From: CAZEWZ01 sp964516765
GTDB lineage: Bacteria > Bacteroidota > Bacteroidia > Flavobacteriales > UBA7430
DNA: 64,000 bases
NCBI GenBank assembly: GCA_964516765.1
Contig: CAZEWZ010000001.1
Span: 174,372 to 238,371 of the forward strand
Reading direction: 5' to 3'
Shown: one piece after another, positions 44,873 to 56,667 of the stretch
How positions within the stretch are numbered: position 1 is the stretch's first letter
How the letters are laid out: every line of letters begins with the position of its first letter
The notes under the pieces: generated by a model
What the model saw: only the letters and a program-made list of their open reading frames with translations
Database searches by the model: none
What the model was told of the DNA's origin: nothing
Program-made: the position numbers and the translations under genes

Positions 44873-47800
44873 ATGAGTGTAGTAAAAAAAATATTAGGCC
44901 GCTTTTTTGGCAGCAAATCAGAGAGAGATTTAAAAATATTAAAACCGGTTATTGACCAAGTTAATTTTGTTACTCCTGAGATAGAGATACTTTCAGATGA
45001 CGGCCTTAGGAAGAAAACTTTTGAGTTTCAAGAAAAAATAAAACAAGCAATTGCTTCCCACGAACAAGAAATTACCATAATTCAGAATGCCCTAAATAAC
45101 AATGAAGTTTCTATTACTGAAAAAGAAGCATCTTACAAGAAAATTGATGCATTGAATAAAAAAATTATTGAGGTTTCAGAAAAAGTTCTTTTAGAAATAC
45201 TTCCAGAAGCTTTTGCGGTGGTTAAAGAGACAGCACGTCGATTGGCTTCCAATAAGCAATTAAAAGTGTCTGCTCGAGATTTCGATAGAGATCTTTCAGC
45301 AGAATTTGATTTTGTAAAGATAGAAGGTGATCAAGCCATTTGGTCTAATGAATGGTTGGCCTCAGGTGCAGAGCAAGTTTGGAATATGATTCATTATGAT
45401 GTTCAACTTATAGGTGGATCTGTACTTCACAATGGAAATGTAGCAGAAATGCAGACTGGAGAGGGGAAAACTTTAGTCGCTACACTTCCTGTATATCTAA
45501 ACGCATTAACCAAACGTGGGGTTCACTTAGTAACTGTAAATGACTATTTGGCCAAGCGGGATTCTGAATGGATGGGACCTTTATATCAGTTTCATGGGCT
45601 TACTGTAGATTGTATTGATAAGCACCAACCAAATTCAGAAGCGCGTCGCGCCGCTTATCGATGTGATATTACTTTTGGAACTAATAACGAGTTTGGTTTT
45701 GATTATCTAAGAGATAACATGGCTCGATCACCAGAAGACTTGGTACAAAGAGAACATAATTTTGCAATTGTTGATGAGGTAGATTCAGTTTTGATTGACG
45801 ATGCTCGAACTCCATTAATCATTTCTGGACCTGTTCCCAAGGGAGATGAACATGAATTTAATCAGCTAAAGCCACAGATTCAACTCCTTTACGATACACA
45901 GAGAAAACTTGTAACCTCAGAGCTTTCAGAGGCTAAAAGATTATTCAGCGCTGGTGAAAAAGACGAAGCAGGAAAGAAGTTATTAAGAGCATTTAGAGGT
46001 TTGCCAAAGAATAATGCAATGATTAAGTTTTTAGCCGAGGAAGGAGTGAAGATTCTTTTGCAAAAGACTGAAAATCATTTCATGCAAGATCAGTCTAAAG
46101 AAATGCATGTAATCGATGATGATTTATATTTTACCATTGAAGAAAAGAATAATTCTATTGAACTCACTGATAAGGGTATTGATTTAATTTCTACAAATGT
46201 TGAAGAGGAGAGCTTTTATATCCTACCTGATGTTGGAACAGAGCTTGCAAAGCTTGAAGAGAAGTCCGAAGCAGGGTCTGATATCATTGAAGAAAAAGAA
46301 GATCTAATGCGAGATTTTTCTGTAAAAAGCGAGCGAATCCATACCATGAATCAACTTCTAAAAGCGTATGCTTTATTTGAAAAAGAGGTAGATTATGTAT
46401 TAATGGACAACAAAGTCAAGATCGTAGACGAGCAGACAGGTAGAATTATGGAAGGACGTCGCTATTCAGACGGGCTTCATCAGGCGATTGAAGCCAAAGA
46501 AAATGTTAAAATTGAGTCAGCTACCCAAACCCATGCTACTGTTACCTTGCAGAACTATTTTCGCATGTATAATAAGCTATCTGGAATGACTGGTACAGCC
46601 GAAACTGAGGCTGGAGAGCTTTGGGATATTTACAAGTTAGATGTTGTCGTGATTCCTACTAATCGACCTATAACAAGAAACGATCAGGAAGATAAAGTAT
46701 ATAAAACACAAAGAGAAAAATTTAATGCGGTTGTGGAAGAGGTAGTCTCTTTGTCTAAATCTGGACGGCCCGTTTTGGTCGGTACTACTTCAGTGGATAT
46801 TTCAGAAAAATTATCTCGTATTCTTAAGATTAGAGGAGTCAATCACAATGTCTTAAATGCAAAGAAACACCAACAAGAAGCGAGTATAGTTGCTGATGCG
46901 GGAAAGCCAGGTAATGTTACCATTGCGACTAATATGGCTGGTAGGGGTACCGATATTAAGTTAAGTGATGAGGCCAAAGCGTCTGGAGGTCTTGCTATTG
47001 TTGGAACCGAACGTCACGATTCTAGAAGAGTTGACAGACAGTTGCGAGGTCGTGCAGGTCGTCAAGGCGATGTAGGTTCATCTCAGTTTTTCATTTCACT
47101 TGATGATAAACTAATGCGTTTGTTTGGTTCTGAGCGAATAGCTAAGCTAATGGATAGAATGGGTCTAGAGGAAGGAGAGGTAATCCAGCACTCAATGATT
47201 TCTAAATCTATCGAGCGAGCACAGAAAAAAGTTGAAGAAAATAATTTCGGTGTTCGTAAGCGATTATTGGAATATGATGATGTAATGAATTCTCAAAGAG
47301 AAGTGGTTTACAGAAGAAGACACAATGCTTTAGATGGCGAACGACTTTCTGTGGATATTACTAACATGTGTTATGATACCTGTGAGTTATTAGTTTCTGC
47401 ACATGCAGAACAAAAAGATTTCTCTGCTTTCAAATTAGATGTCCTTCGTTCTTTTTCTATGGAGTGTAACTTTAGCGAGGAATTTTTTCTCCGTGGAAGT
47501 GTTGAGCAATTAATACAAGAATTATACACGGAAAGCATTAAATCTTACACTCTAAAAATGGACCGGATTTCCCATTCTGCCTTTCCAGTAATTAAAGGTG
47601 TTTACGAAGATTCATCAAAGAATTACGACAATATTGTGGTTCCATTTACAGACGGAACTAAAGTGATGCAGGTAGTCACAAATCTTAACGAAGCATATGC
47701 TTCTGAAGGAAAAGCATTAATACACTCCTTTGAGAAAAATGTGACCCTAGCCATTATCGATGATGCATGGAAAGAACATCTCAGAGAGATGGATAATTTA

Positions 47801-48160
47801 AAACAATCTGTTCAGAATGCAGTTTATGAACAAAAAGATCCTTTGTTGATTTACAAATTTGAATCTTTTAATTTGTTCAAATCTATGTTAGAGAAATTAA
47901 ACACAGAGATTACTTCTTTTCTTTATAAGGCCAATCTTCCAGTAAGAGATTCTAAACAAGTTCAGCGAGCACCAAAGTTAAAAAGAGTATCTCGAGCTTT
48001 AACAGCTTCTAGATTAGACCATCAGTATAAGTCAAATTCTAGCTTGCCTAATCAAGTTGCGCAAAAAGCACAGCCAGTTCGAACTGAAGCCAAAGTTGGG
48101 CGAAACGAGCCTTGCCCATGTGGAAGTAGTAAAAAGTTTAAGCAATGCCATGGAAAATAA
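44873..48160 (+). CDS. secA: Preprotein translocase ATPase SecA
   Basis: 1095 residues, longer than the ~900 of E. coli but usual for Bacteroidota as I recall. SecA drives secreted proteins through SecY. Walker A MQTGEGKT (193-200), VDEVDSVLIDDART as Walker B, and RGTDIKL with the VGTERHDSRRVDRQLRGR helicase motif. A ~100-residue acidic insertion separates the first part of the nucleotide domain from the rest. The C-terminal end carries a zinc-binding SEC-C motif (RNEPCPCGSSKKFKQCHG). Confidence 0.98.
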   Translation: MSVVKKILGRFFGSKSERDLKILKPVIDQVNFVTPEIEILSDDGLRKKTFEFQEKIKQAIASHEQEITIIQNALNNNEVSITEKEASYKKIDALNKKIIEVSEKVLLEILPEAFAVVKETARRLASNKQLKVSARDFDRDLSAEFDFVKIEGDQAIWSNEWLASGAEQVWNMIHYDVQLIGGSVLHNGNVAEMQTGEGKTLVATLPVYLNALTKRGVHLVTVNDYLAKRDSEWMGPLYQFHGLTVDCIDKHQPNSEARRAAYRCDITFGTNNEFGFDYLRDNMARSPEDLVQREHNFAIVDEVDSVLIDDARTPLIISGPVPKGDEHEFNQLKPQIQLLYDTQRKLVTSELSEAKRLFSAGEKDEAGKKLLRAFRGLPKNNAMIKFLAEEGVKILLQKTENHFMQDQSKEMHVIDDDLYFTIEEKNNSIELTDKGIDLISTNVEEESFYILPDVGTELAKLEEKSEAGSDIIEEKEDLMRDFSVKSERIHTMNQLLKAYALFEKEVDYVLMDNKVKIVDEQTGRIMEGRRYSDGLHQAIEAKENVKIESATQTHATVTLQNYFRMYNKLSGMTGTAETEAGELWDIYKLDVVVIPTNRPITRNDQEDKVYKTQREKFNAVVEEVVSLSKSGRPVLVGTTSVDISEKLSRILKIRGVNHNVLNAKKHQQEASIVADAGKPGNVTIATNMAGRGTDIKLSDEAKASGGLAIVGTERHDSRRVDRQLRGRAGRQGDVGSSQFFISLDDKLMRLFGSERIAKLMDRMGLEEGEVIQHSMISKSIERAQKKVEENNFGVRKRLLEYDDVMNSQREVVYRRRHNALDGERLSVDITNMCYDTCELLVSAHAEQKDFSAFKLDVLRSFSMECNFSEEFFLRGSVEQLIQELYTESIKSYTLKMDRISHSAFPVIKGVYEDSSKNYDNIVVPFTDGTKVMQVVTNLNEAYASEGKALIHSFEKNVTLAIIDDAWKEHLREMDNLKQSVQNAVYEQKDPLLIYKFESFNLFKSMLEKLNTEITSFLYKANLPVRDSKQVQRAPKLKRVSRALTASRLDHQYKSNSSLPNQVAQKAQPVRTEAKVGRNEPCPCGSSKKFKQCHGK

Positions 48161-48175
48161 TTATAATCAACATAT

Positions 48176-48212
48176 AAAAAAACCCGAAAAAATTTATTTT
48201 TTCGGGTTTTTT
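48176..48212. terminator. Bidirectional terminator between secA and rho
   Basis: A stem of AAAAAACCCGAAAAAA with TTTTTTCGGGTTTTTT and a TTTA loop serves both convergent genes: T-runs follow on both strands. Confidence 0.92.
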
Positions 48213-48224
48213 CCAAATTAAAGC

Positions 48225-49994
<1,770 letters not shown>

Positions 49995-50017
49995 ATATTA
50001 TGTGTAAATTTGAGTAT

Positions 50018-50035
50018 TAAGTCGAGCTCGACTTA
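50018..50035. promoter_or_regulatory. 18-bp perfect palindrome in the rho leader
   Basis: TAAGTCGAGCTCGACTTA reads the same on both strands and lies 23 bp upstream of the rho start codon. As DNA it could bind a dimeric repressor; in RNA it could fold into a 7-bp stem with an AGCT loop. It is not followed by a T-run. Rho control is possible but unproved. Confidence 0.55.
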
Positions 50036-50201
50036 GTTTAATCGGAAGTGATTTTTAGAGTTCTATTATGGTAGCTGTAATCGGAGTACAATAATACAAA
50101 TAATATTTTAAATATTGCTTTGGCATGAATAAGTTCTTCTTTTCTTCTACTTTTAAACTGGATGTTTATTATCGATAAATCATTATTAGAATTATTCTGC
50201 T

Positions 50202-50209
50202 TATTTTTG
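50202..50209 (+). promoter_or_regulatory. Candidate -7 box (TATTTTTG) of the DUF4293 gene
   Basis: TAnnTTTG 12 bp before the ATG at 50222. No -33 TTTG at correct spacing. Confidence 0.45.
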
Positions 50210-50221
50210 TAAAAAAATAAT

Positions 50222-50617
50222 ATGATACAACGAATTCAATCTGTCTACTTACTCATATCTGTCATTTCTATGGCGCTAATTTCATTTAAGATTCTTATAT
50301 ATGAAATTGGTATAATTGAATATTTTGCATCAGACGACACTAAATTGTTTGTTTTAACTATTGTGATTATGTGTCTTGCATTACTCGCTTTTGTTATGTT
50401 CAAGTCTAGACTTTTACAGATGAAATTTATTCGTTTGGCTTTAGTTCTTAATTTAGTGATAGGTATCCGTTTAATATTACTCTATTTCCAATTTGGCGCA
50501 GAATTGTCAATTTCAGCTCTACTTTTTGTTGCTTTTTCTTTTCTAGCTCTTATTATGGCTTTCAAAGGAGTCTTAAATGATGAGGAATTGATTCGTTCTT
50601 CGGATCGAATCCGCTAA
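50222..50617 (+). CDS. DUF4293 membrane protein
   Basis: 131 residues, four predicted membrane segments. The N-terminal MIQRIQSVYLLISVISM and the closing KGVLNDEELIRSSDRIR are the marks of DUF4293, as I recall it, a Bacteroidota family with no known role. It ends 4 bp inside the convergent phosphodiesterase gene. DUF4293 genes often lie next to rho in this phylum, as here. Confidence 0.87.
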   Translation: MIQRIQSVYLLISVISMALISFKILIYEIGIIEYFASDDTKLFVLTIVIMCLALLAFVMFKSRLLQMKFIRLALVLNLVIGIRLILLYFQFGAELSISALLFVAFSFLALIMAFKGVLNDEELIRSSDRIR

Positions 50618-51108
50618 TTTTTCCTAAATTCAATTATTTCAAGATTTTTAATATCTTTTCCATCGATAGCGAATCTTAAGAGAGTTTTAATGGGATGAAA
50701 CCCGTAATTTCCGGCCGCTCCTGGGTTCATATGAAGTAGAGATAGTTGTTTGTCGTAAATCACCTTTAATATATGGGAGTGGCCGCTGATAAAAAGTTTA
50801 GGGGGCTTTATTTTAATTTTATGTTTAACAGAAGCAGCATAGTTTTTTGGGAATCCGCCTATGTGCGTCATCCATACATCGACTTCTTCACACATAAACC
50901 TATTGTGAAGAGGACATTCACTTCTCACATCAGCGGCATCAATATTTCCATAAACAGCTTTTAATGGTTTAAAGCTTTTTAGTTGATCTAATACAGAAAT
51001 ATCTCCAATATCGCCAGCATGCCATATTTCATCACAATCCTTAAAGTATTTAAAAATAGCTGGGTCAAGAAATGAGTGTGTGTCAGAAATTAATCCAATT
51101 CGAGTCAT
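50614..51108 (-). CDS. YfcE/MJ0936-type metallophosphoesterase
   Basis: 164 residues from the ATG at 51108; an upstream ATG at 51147 adds 13 residues of low likelihood. Metal-binding motifs are visible: SDTHSFLD, HAGDIGD, YGNIDA and GHSHI. Such enzymes hydrolyse phosphodiesters; the physiological substrate is unknown. Confidence 0.92.
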   Translation of the reverse strand: MTRIGLISDTHSFLDPAIFKYFKDCDEIWHAGDIGDISVLDQLKSFKPLKAVYGNIDAADVRSECPLHNRFMCEEVDVWMTHIGGFPKNYAASVKHKIKIKPPKLFISGHSHILKVIYDKQLSLLHMNPGAAGNYGFHPIKTLLRFAIDGKDIKNLEIIEFRKN

Positions 51109-51187
51109 GATATACTTTTTTGAGTTTCGCCTGATAAAATGATTCACAATTTACAGCATTCCACATTCAACTCTCAACTCTTTGGTC

Positions 51188-51195
51188 TATTTTTG
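51188..51195 (+). promoter_or_regulatory. Candidate -7 box (TATTTTTG) of truA
   Basis: TAnnTTTG 16 bp before the GTG start of truA. No -33 TTTG at the usual spacing. Confidence 0.45.
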
Positions 51196-51211
51196 TAACA
51201 AATAAACTAGC

Positions 51212-51961
51212 GTGAGGTATTTCATCAGTCTATCATACATCGGAACCGATTTTCACGGTTGGCAAATTCAGCCCAACGCTATCACTGTACAACAGAAAAT
51301 TCAAGAAGGACTCTATGTTTTGCTCAAAGAACCGGTTCACATCTATGGTGCTGGTAGAACAGATACTGGGGTTCATGCCAAACAAATGTATGCTCATTTT
51401 GATTCGGAAGCCTCATTTGTACTTAATGAACTTTGCTATCGATTAAATTCTTTTGTGCCCGATACTATTTTAATTAAATCAATTTTTTCAGTAACTGTAG
51501 ATGCTCATGCTCGTTTTGACGCTTTATGCAGAAGATATGAGTATTTGATATGCTCGTTTAAGAATCCTTTTTTAAAGGAGAGAGCTTGGCTCTTATTTAA
51601 TGATCTAAATTATGATTTGATGAATGAAGCTGCTGCTCATCTGTTAGATGTTAACGATTTCACTAGCTTTTCCAAGCTAAACAGTGAGGTGAAGAGTAAT
51701 GTTTGTAAGTTAAAAAAAGCACTTTGGGAGAAAAAAGATGATACTTGGGTTTTCACCATAGAGTCCAATCGTTTTTTAAGAAATATGGTTAGATCAATTG
51801 TAGGTACTCTGGTTAATGTAGGGAAGGGGAATACTTCCCTGGAAGAATTTAAGGCTATCGTAGCCAAAAAAAATCGAAGCCGTGCTGGTATATCTGCCCC
51901 CGCACAAGGTTTATATTTGGTTCATATCGAGTATCCAAAAGAACTGGTCCATGGCCACTAA
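51212..51961 (+). CDS. truA: tRNA pseudouridine(38-40) synthase
   Basis: 249 residues with a GTG start at 51212, which gives the family N-terminus RYFISLSYIGTDFHGWQIQP directly; no ATG lies closer. Catalytic Asp51 is in GAGRTDTGVHA, and NRFLRNMVRSIVGTLVNVG near the C-terminus is typical. It isomerises U38-U40 in tRNA anticodon arms. It overlaps the next gene by 11 bp. Confidence 0.97.
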   Translation: MRYFISLSYIGTDFHGWQIQPNAITVQQKIQEGLYVLLKEPVHIYGAGRTDTGVHAKQMYAHFDSEASFVLNELCYRLNSFVPDTILIKSIFSVTVDAHARFDALCRRYEYLICSFKNPFLKERAWLLFNDLNYDLMNEAAAHLLDVNDFTSFSKLNSEVKSNVCKLKKALWEKKDDTWVFTIESNRFLRNMVRSIVGTLVNVGKGNTSLEEFKAIVAKKNRSRAGISAPAQGLYLVHIEYPKELVHGH

Positions 51962-53699
51962 TAAACAAACTCCAGTGTTAGATTTTAGACTTTTGTCTAG
52001 AGTGTTAAATTTTGTAGGTCCTTACAAGTTTATTTTTGTGCTCAGTATTTTTGTTAGTATTCTATTGGGTATTATATCTGTATGTAGACCAATTCTGATC
52101 GAACATACCGTAGATAATTATATTCTAGGTCGCAATCCCGAAATGTTATTAAATTTCACCCTCATCATGGTTGGAATTTTATGTCTAGAATCCTTGTTTC
52201 AATTCCTTTTTGTGTTCATGGCTAATTGGATTGGACAATCTGTGATTAGAGACATTCGACAACAGTTATTCAAAAAAATACTATCTTTTCGTCTTAAGTA
52301 TTTTGATAATACTCCTATTGGAGTTTTAGTGACTCGTTCAGTGTCTGATATTGAAACTATAGCAGAGATTTTTTCGCAAGGAATTTTAGTTATTTTCAGT
52401 GATTTATTTAAGATTATTGTCATTATATCATGGATGTTCTCTAGAGATTTATTTTTGACTTTGGTTTCTTTGGCTATTTTTCCAGTATTGGTATTGGTTA
52501 CAAAATATTTTCAGCGAGCAATGAAGAGTGCATTTGAGGACGAGCGATCTGCTATTTCTAAGCTAAATACTTTTGTTCAAGAACATATTTCTGGTATAAA
52601 AATTGTTCAAATTTTTAATAGAGAAAATGTGGAGTTAGAAAGTTTTAAGCTAGTCAATGCAACTTTTAGGTCAGCCACAATTAGGGCTATCTGGCATTTC
52701 TCTATTTTTCTTCCCTTAATCGAGATCATGAGTGCTATTTCTTTGGGATCGATGGTTTGGTTTGGAGGTTTAGATATACTCCTAGGAGGCCGAGTGACCC
52801 TTGGTCTAATGCTTTCCTTCATATTATTGATCAATATGCTTTTTCGCCCTATTCGACATTTAGCAGATCGAATTAATGTCCTCCAGAGAGGAATTGTTGC
52901 TGCAAGTCGAGTGTTTAAAATTATTGATACAGATGAGCATCAATTACCTAATGGAACATATATTCCTGATCAAATCCTAGGAGATGTTAAGTTTGAAAAT
53001 ATTCATTTTTCTTATGAGGAAGACCAGCCCGTCTTAAACGATATTAATTTTGAAGTAGAAGCAGGTAAGACACTTGCTTTAGTCGGAGCGACTGGTTCTG
53101 GGAAAAGTTCTATCATTAATCTTTTGCTTCGCTATTATAAACTTGACTCGGGAACTATTTTTCTTGATGGGAAAGATATTATGGATTATGATATTCATTC
53201 TCTTAGAAGTCATCTAGCTTTGGTTTTGCAGGATGTGTTCTTGTTTTCGGACTCTATTTATAAAAACATTGTTTTAGATAAAGATATTACCATGGAAGAG
53301 GTTCATGCTGCTGCAGGTGCAATTGGACTAGAGTCCTTTATCGATAAATTGCCCGGGGGATTAAATTATAATGTCCGTGAAAGAGGAGTCATGCTTTCTT
53401 CTGGACAACGACAGTTGATCGCGTTTTTAAGAGCTTATGTTTGTAATCCGAGCGTTTTGATTCTGGATGAGGCCACTTCTTCTGTGGACTCCGAAACAGA
53501 GGATCTTATTCAGAATGCGATAAATAAAATAACAGAAGGAAGAACATCTATTGTCATCGCGCATAGGTTGGCAACTATACAGAATGCAGATAAAATCCTG
53601 GTAATGGATGAAGGATGTATTATAGAGTTGGGGAGCCATGAAGAATTAATGGAGAAGCAAGGTCTATATAAGAAATTATTTCAATTGCAATTTAGTTGA
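51951..53699 (+). CDS. MsbA-like ABC exporter (fused membrane and ATPase domains)
   Basis: 582 residues from the ATG at 51951; a start 23 codons earlier runs through truA. Six membrane helices in the first ~320 residues (FIFVLSIFVSILLGIIS is the first), then an ATPase domain: Walker A GATGSGKSS, signature MLSSGQRQL and Walker B VLILDEATSSVD. Half-transporters of this type export lipids, drugs or peptides. The substrate is unknown. Confidence 0.93.
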   Translation: MATNKQTPVLDFRLLSRVLNFVGPYKFIFVLSIFVSILLGIISVCRPILIEHTVDNYILGRNPEMLLNFTLIMVGILCLESLFQFLFVFMANWIGQSVIRDIRQQLFKKILSFRLKYFDNTPIGVLVTRSVSDIETIAEIFSQGILVIFSDLFKIIVIISWMFSRDLFLTLVSLAIFPVLVLVTKYFQRAMKSAFEDERSAISKLNTFVQEHISGIKIVQIFNRENVELESFKLVNATFRSATIRAIWHFSIFLPLIEIMSAISLGSMVWFGGLDILLGGRVTLGLMLSFILLINMLFRPIRHLADRINVLQRGIVAASRVFKIIDTDEHQLPNGTYIPDQILGDVKFENIHFSYEEDQPVLNDINFEVEAGKTLALVGATGSGKSSIINLLLRYYKLDSGTIFLDGKDIMDYDIHSLRSHLALVLQDVFLFSDSIYKNIVLDKDITMEEVHAAAGAIGLESFIDKLPGGLNYNVRERGVMLSSGQRQLIAFLRAYVCNPSVLILDEATSSVDSETEDLIQNAINKITEGRTSIVIAHRLATIQNADKILVMDEGCIIELGSHEELMEKQGLYKKLFQLQFS

Positions 53700-53705
53700 T
53701 TTCAT

Positions 53706-56495
53706 TTAGTATTTAAACTTATCTTTTAAACTTTGTCCGGTATAACTTTCCTTACATTTGGTAGAATCAATTGGCCTTCCTTCAAAGATTAACTGCCCAC
53801 CTTTTTTGCCACCTTCTTTCCCTAAGTCAATAAGCCAATCAGCAGACTTTATAACATCTAAATTATGCTCGATCACAAGAATGCTATTCCCATTTTCAAT
53901 CAGCTCATTAAAGGATTTTAATAATTTTTTGATGTCGTGAAAATGAAGACCTGTTGTTGGTTCATCAAAAATGAAAATTTGATGGCCTTGGTTTTTTCCT
54001 TTCCCCAAAAAAGATGCTAATTTAACTCTTTGCGCTTCTCCACCACTTAATGTAGAGGATGATTGTCCTAGATGAATATAACCAAGGCCGACATCTTTGA
54101 GCGGCTTCAAACGCTTAGATATTTTTAATTGTTTTCCTTTTTCGAAAAAGTCAATGGCCTCATTTACGGTCATATTTAAAATATCAGTAATATTTTTCTC
54201 TTCGAATTTGACATCAAGTATCTCATCTTTAAATCTTTTTCCTTTGCAGTGATCACAAATTAAGTGAACATCTGCCATAAATTGCATTTCAATAGTCATT
54301 TCTCCTTCTCCAGAGCACTCTTCACATCTTCCTCCATTTGTGTTAAAAGAAAAATGTTTTGCTTTGTATTCCCGAGCTCGAGAGAGTAATTGTTTCGCAT
54401 ATAGATTTCGGATGTCATCGTATGCCTTTAGGTAGGTTACTGGATTAGATCGGGAAGATCGGCCTATAGGATTTTGATCTACAAATTCAACGGAAGCGAT
54501 TTTATTTATTTCTCCTGATATAGAATCAAACTCACCTGATTTACTTCCATAACCACCAAGAGCCTTTACCAATGCTGGATAAAATATATTTTTAACCAGT
54601 GTGCTTTTTCCAGAACCACTCATTCCACTAATAACTGTAAGTACATTTAATGGGATTGCAACGGAGATATTTTTAAGATTATGTTGTCGTGCTCCGTTGA
54701 TTTGAATACTGTCGGTCCAGTTTCGTTTTTTTGGAATATCAATTTGTTTCCGTCCATTTAGATATTGGGCGGTGAGACTATTTTGTTCATTTTTAATGTT
54801 ATTGTAAGTCCCTTGAAACATAAGCTGTCCTCCATGTATTCCGGCTTTTGGACCAATATCAATAATCATATCAGCCGCTTTCATGATTTCTTCATCGTGT
54901 TCTACGACAATCACTGTATTTCCAATATCTCTAAGGTTTTTTAATATTTTAATGAGCCGCTCTGAGTCTCTGGGATGAAGGCCTATACTTGGTTCATCTA
55001 AAATATACATAGACCCCACCAAGCTGCTACCCAGAGATGTAGCTAGGTTGATCCTCTGGGATTCTCCTCCCGATAAGGTAGAAGATTTTCGATTTATGTT
55101 TAGGTAACTAAGCCCAACATCCATCAAAAATTGAATTCTATTTTGAATTTCAAGTAATAGTCTTCCTGCGATTTGATGATCGTGTTTGTTCAGTTTAAGA
55201 TTTTGAAAAACAATGCTTAGTTCGTTGATGGGAAGATCTACTATTTCAAAAAGTGTAATTCCAGCTACTTGAACATAATTTGCTTCTGGTCGAAGTCTTC
55301 TGCCTTGACATTTATTGCAAATAGTTTTTCCTCTATATCTTGAAAGTAAAACTCTGTTTTGGATTTTGTAGTTTTTCTTTTCTATTCTGGAAAAGAATTT
55401 ATCAATACCTAAGATATCTTTGTTGCCCTTCCAAATCAAGTTTTTTTGTTTTTCACTCAGACTGAAGTAGGGCTTGTGAATAGGGATGTCCCATTTCTCA
55501 GAATGAAAAACAAGATCATCTTTATATTTCCCAAGTGTTTCTCCTTTCCAACACGCGATTGCGTCTTCATAAATGGAAAGTCTTGTGTTAGGAATAACGA
55601 GTTCCTCGTCAATACCCATAATGCTTCCGAAGCCTTCGCATATCTTACAGGCTCCAAATGGATTATTGAATGTAAAAAGGTGTAAGCTTGGTTCCTCAAA
55701 AACCACTCCTTCTTCTTCAAACCGATTGCTAAACGATTTGGTCTCTTTACTATCAATAAATTCAATTAAACAATTGCCTTGGCCTTCATGAAATGAAGTT
55801 TGAATGGAGTCTGCAAGTCGCTCAGTAAAACTAGATTCCTTTTTCGTTTTTATTCTATCTATGAGCAAGTAAAATTTCTTGTCAAGTTTAATGTCTTGTT
55901 CAATGATTTCCTCGATTCGAAAGAGCTTTCCTTTATTTTTTATTCGATGATACCCTTGTTGAAGAAGCATGTTAAGATAAAGTTGTTGTTCTCGATTTTC
56001 AAGTTGAGTAGGGGACAGAATGAGTATTTTTGTTCCTTCACTTTTATTGTTGATGAAGTCTACCACATCTTTTACAGAGTGTTTTTTCACTTGCTTGCCT
56101 GAAGTTGGTGAGAAGGTCTTTCCGATTCTAGCAAATAGCAGTTTGATATAATCGTATATTTCTGTACTTGTTCCTACCGTAGACCTGGGATTTTTTGAGT
56201 TTACTTTTTGCTCAATCGCTATTGCAGGAGAAATTCCCTTTATACTATCTACCTCAGGCTTATTTAGTCTTCCCAAAAATTGGCGTGCATAAGAAGAAAG
56301 ACTTTCAACATATCTTCTCTGCCCTTCAGCAAATAAGGTGTCAAATGCTAAGGTGGATTTTCCTGATCCAGAAAGTCCAGTTATTACCACAAATTTGTTG
56401 CGGGGAATTGCTAGATTTATGTTTTTTAGGTTGTGAAGTCTAGCCCCCTTAATTAGGATGTGCTTTTTAGGGTCAAGATTTTCAAATTCATTCAT
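53706..56495 (-). CDS. uvrA: Excinuclease ABC subunit A
   Basis: 929 residues. UvrA recognises damage in nucleotide excision repair and loads UvrB. Walker A GLSGSGKST (40-48) and a second GMSGSGKST, two ABC signatures (TLSGGESQR and TLSGGEAQR), and zinc pairs such as CKICEGFG and CNKCQGRR, then CEECSGEG and CDHCKGKR. Full length. Convergent with the MsbA-like gene, divergent from the sigma factor gene. Confidence 0.98.
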   Translation of the reverse strand: MNEFENLDPKKHILIKGARLHNLKNINLAIPRNKFVVITGLSGSGKSTLAFDTLFAEGQRRYVESLSSYARQFLGRLNKPEVDSIKGISPAIAIEQKVNSKNPRSTVGTSTEIYDYIKLLFARIGKTFSPTSGKQVKKHSVKDVVDFINNKSEGTKILILSPTQLENREQQLYLNMLLQQGYHRIKNKGKLFRIEEIIEQDIKLDKKFYLLIDRIKTKKESSFTERLADSIQTSFHEGQGNCLIEFIDSKETKSFSNRFEEEGVVFEEPSLHLFTFNNPFGACKICEGFGSIMGIDEELVIPNTRLSIYEDAIACWKGETLGKYKDDLVFHSEKWDIPIHKPYFSLSEKQKNLIWKGNKDILGIDKFFSRIEKKNYKIQNRVLLSRYRGKTICNKCQGRRLRPEANYVQVAGITLFEIVDLPINELSIVFQNLKLNKHDHQIAGRLLLEIQNRIQFLMDVGLSYLNINRKSSTLSGGESQRINLATSLGSSLVGSMYILDEPSIGLHPRDSERLIKILKNLRDIGNTVIVVEHDEEIMKAADMIIDIGPKAGIHGGQLMFQGTYNNIKNEQNSLTAQYLNGRKQIDIPKKRNWTDSIQINGARQHNLKNISVAIPLNVLTVISGMSGSGKSTLVKNIFYPALVKALGGYGSKSGEFDSISGEINKIASVEFVDQNPIGRSSRSNPVTYLKAYDDIRNLYAKQLLSRAREYKAKHFSFNTNGGRCEECSGEGEMTIEMQFMADVHLICDHCKGKRFKDEILDVKFEEKNITDILNMTVNEAIDFFEKGKQLKISKRLKPLKDVGLGYIHLGQSSSTLSGGEAQRVKLASFLGKGKNQGHQIFIFDEPTTGLHFHDIKKLLKSFNELIENGNSILVIEHNLDVIKSADWLIDLGKEGGKKGGQLIFEGRPIDSTKCKESYTGQSLKDKFKY

Positions 56496-56515
56496 GAGTG
56501 ATAGATTTCAAGATG

Positions 56516-56523
56516 CAAAATTA
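56516..56523 (-). promoter_or_regulatory. Candidate -7 box (TAATTTTG) of uvrA
   Basis: TAnnTTTG on the minus strand about 20 bp before the uvrA ATG. No -33 TTTG seen. Confidence 0.45.
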
Positions 56524-56552
56524 TGAAATTAAATCAGGAAAATATTTGAAGT

Positions 56553-56584
56553 TTTGGAATGATTCTTTAAAAGTACTATATTTG
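56553..56584 (+). promoter_or_regulatory. Promoter of the sigma factor gene
   Basis: TTTG at 56553-56556, 20 bp, TATATTTG at 56577-56584. The leader to the ATG at 56668 would be about 75 nt. It reads away from uvrA. Confidence 0.65.
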
Positions 56585-56667
56585 TAAAAATACTAACAAA
56601 AAAAAGCTCGTATAAAACATTTCTACCTTTTACATTTTATTTTAAAGTTAAACTTAAATGGTAGATT

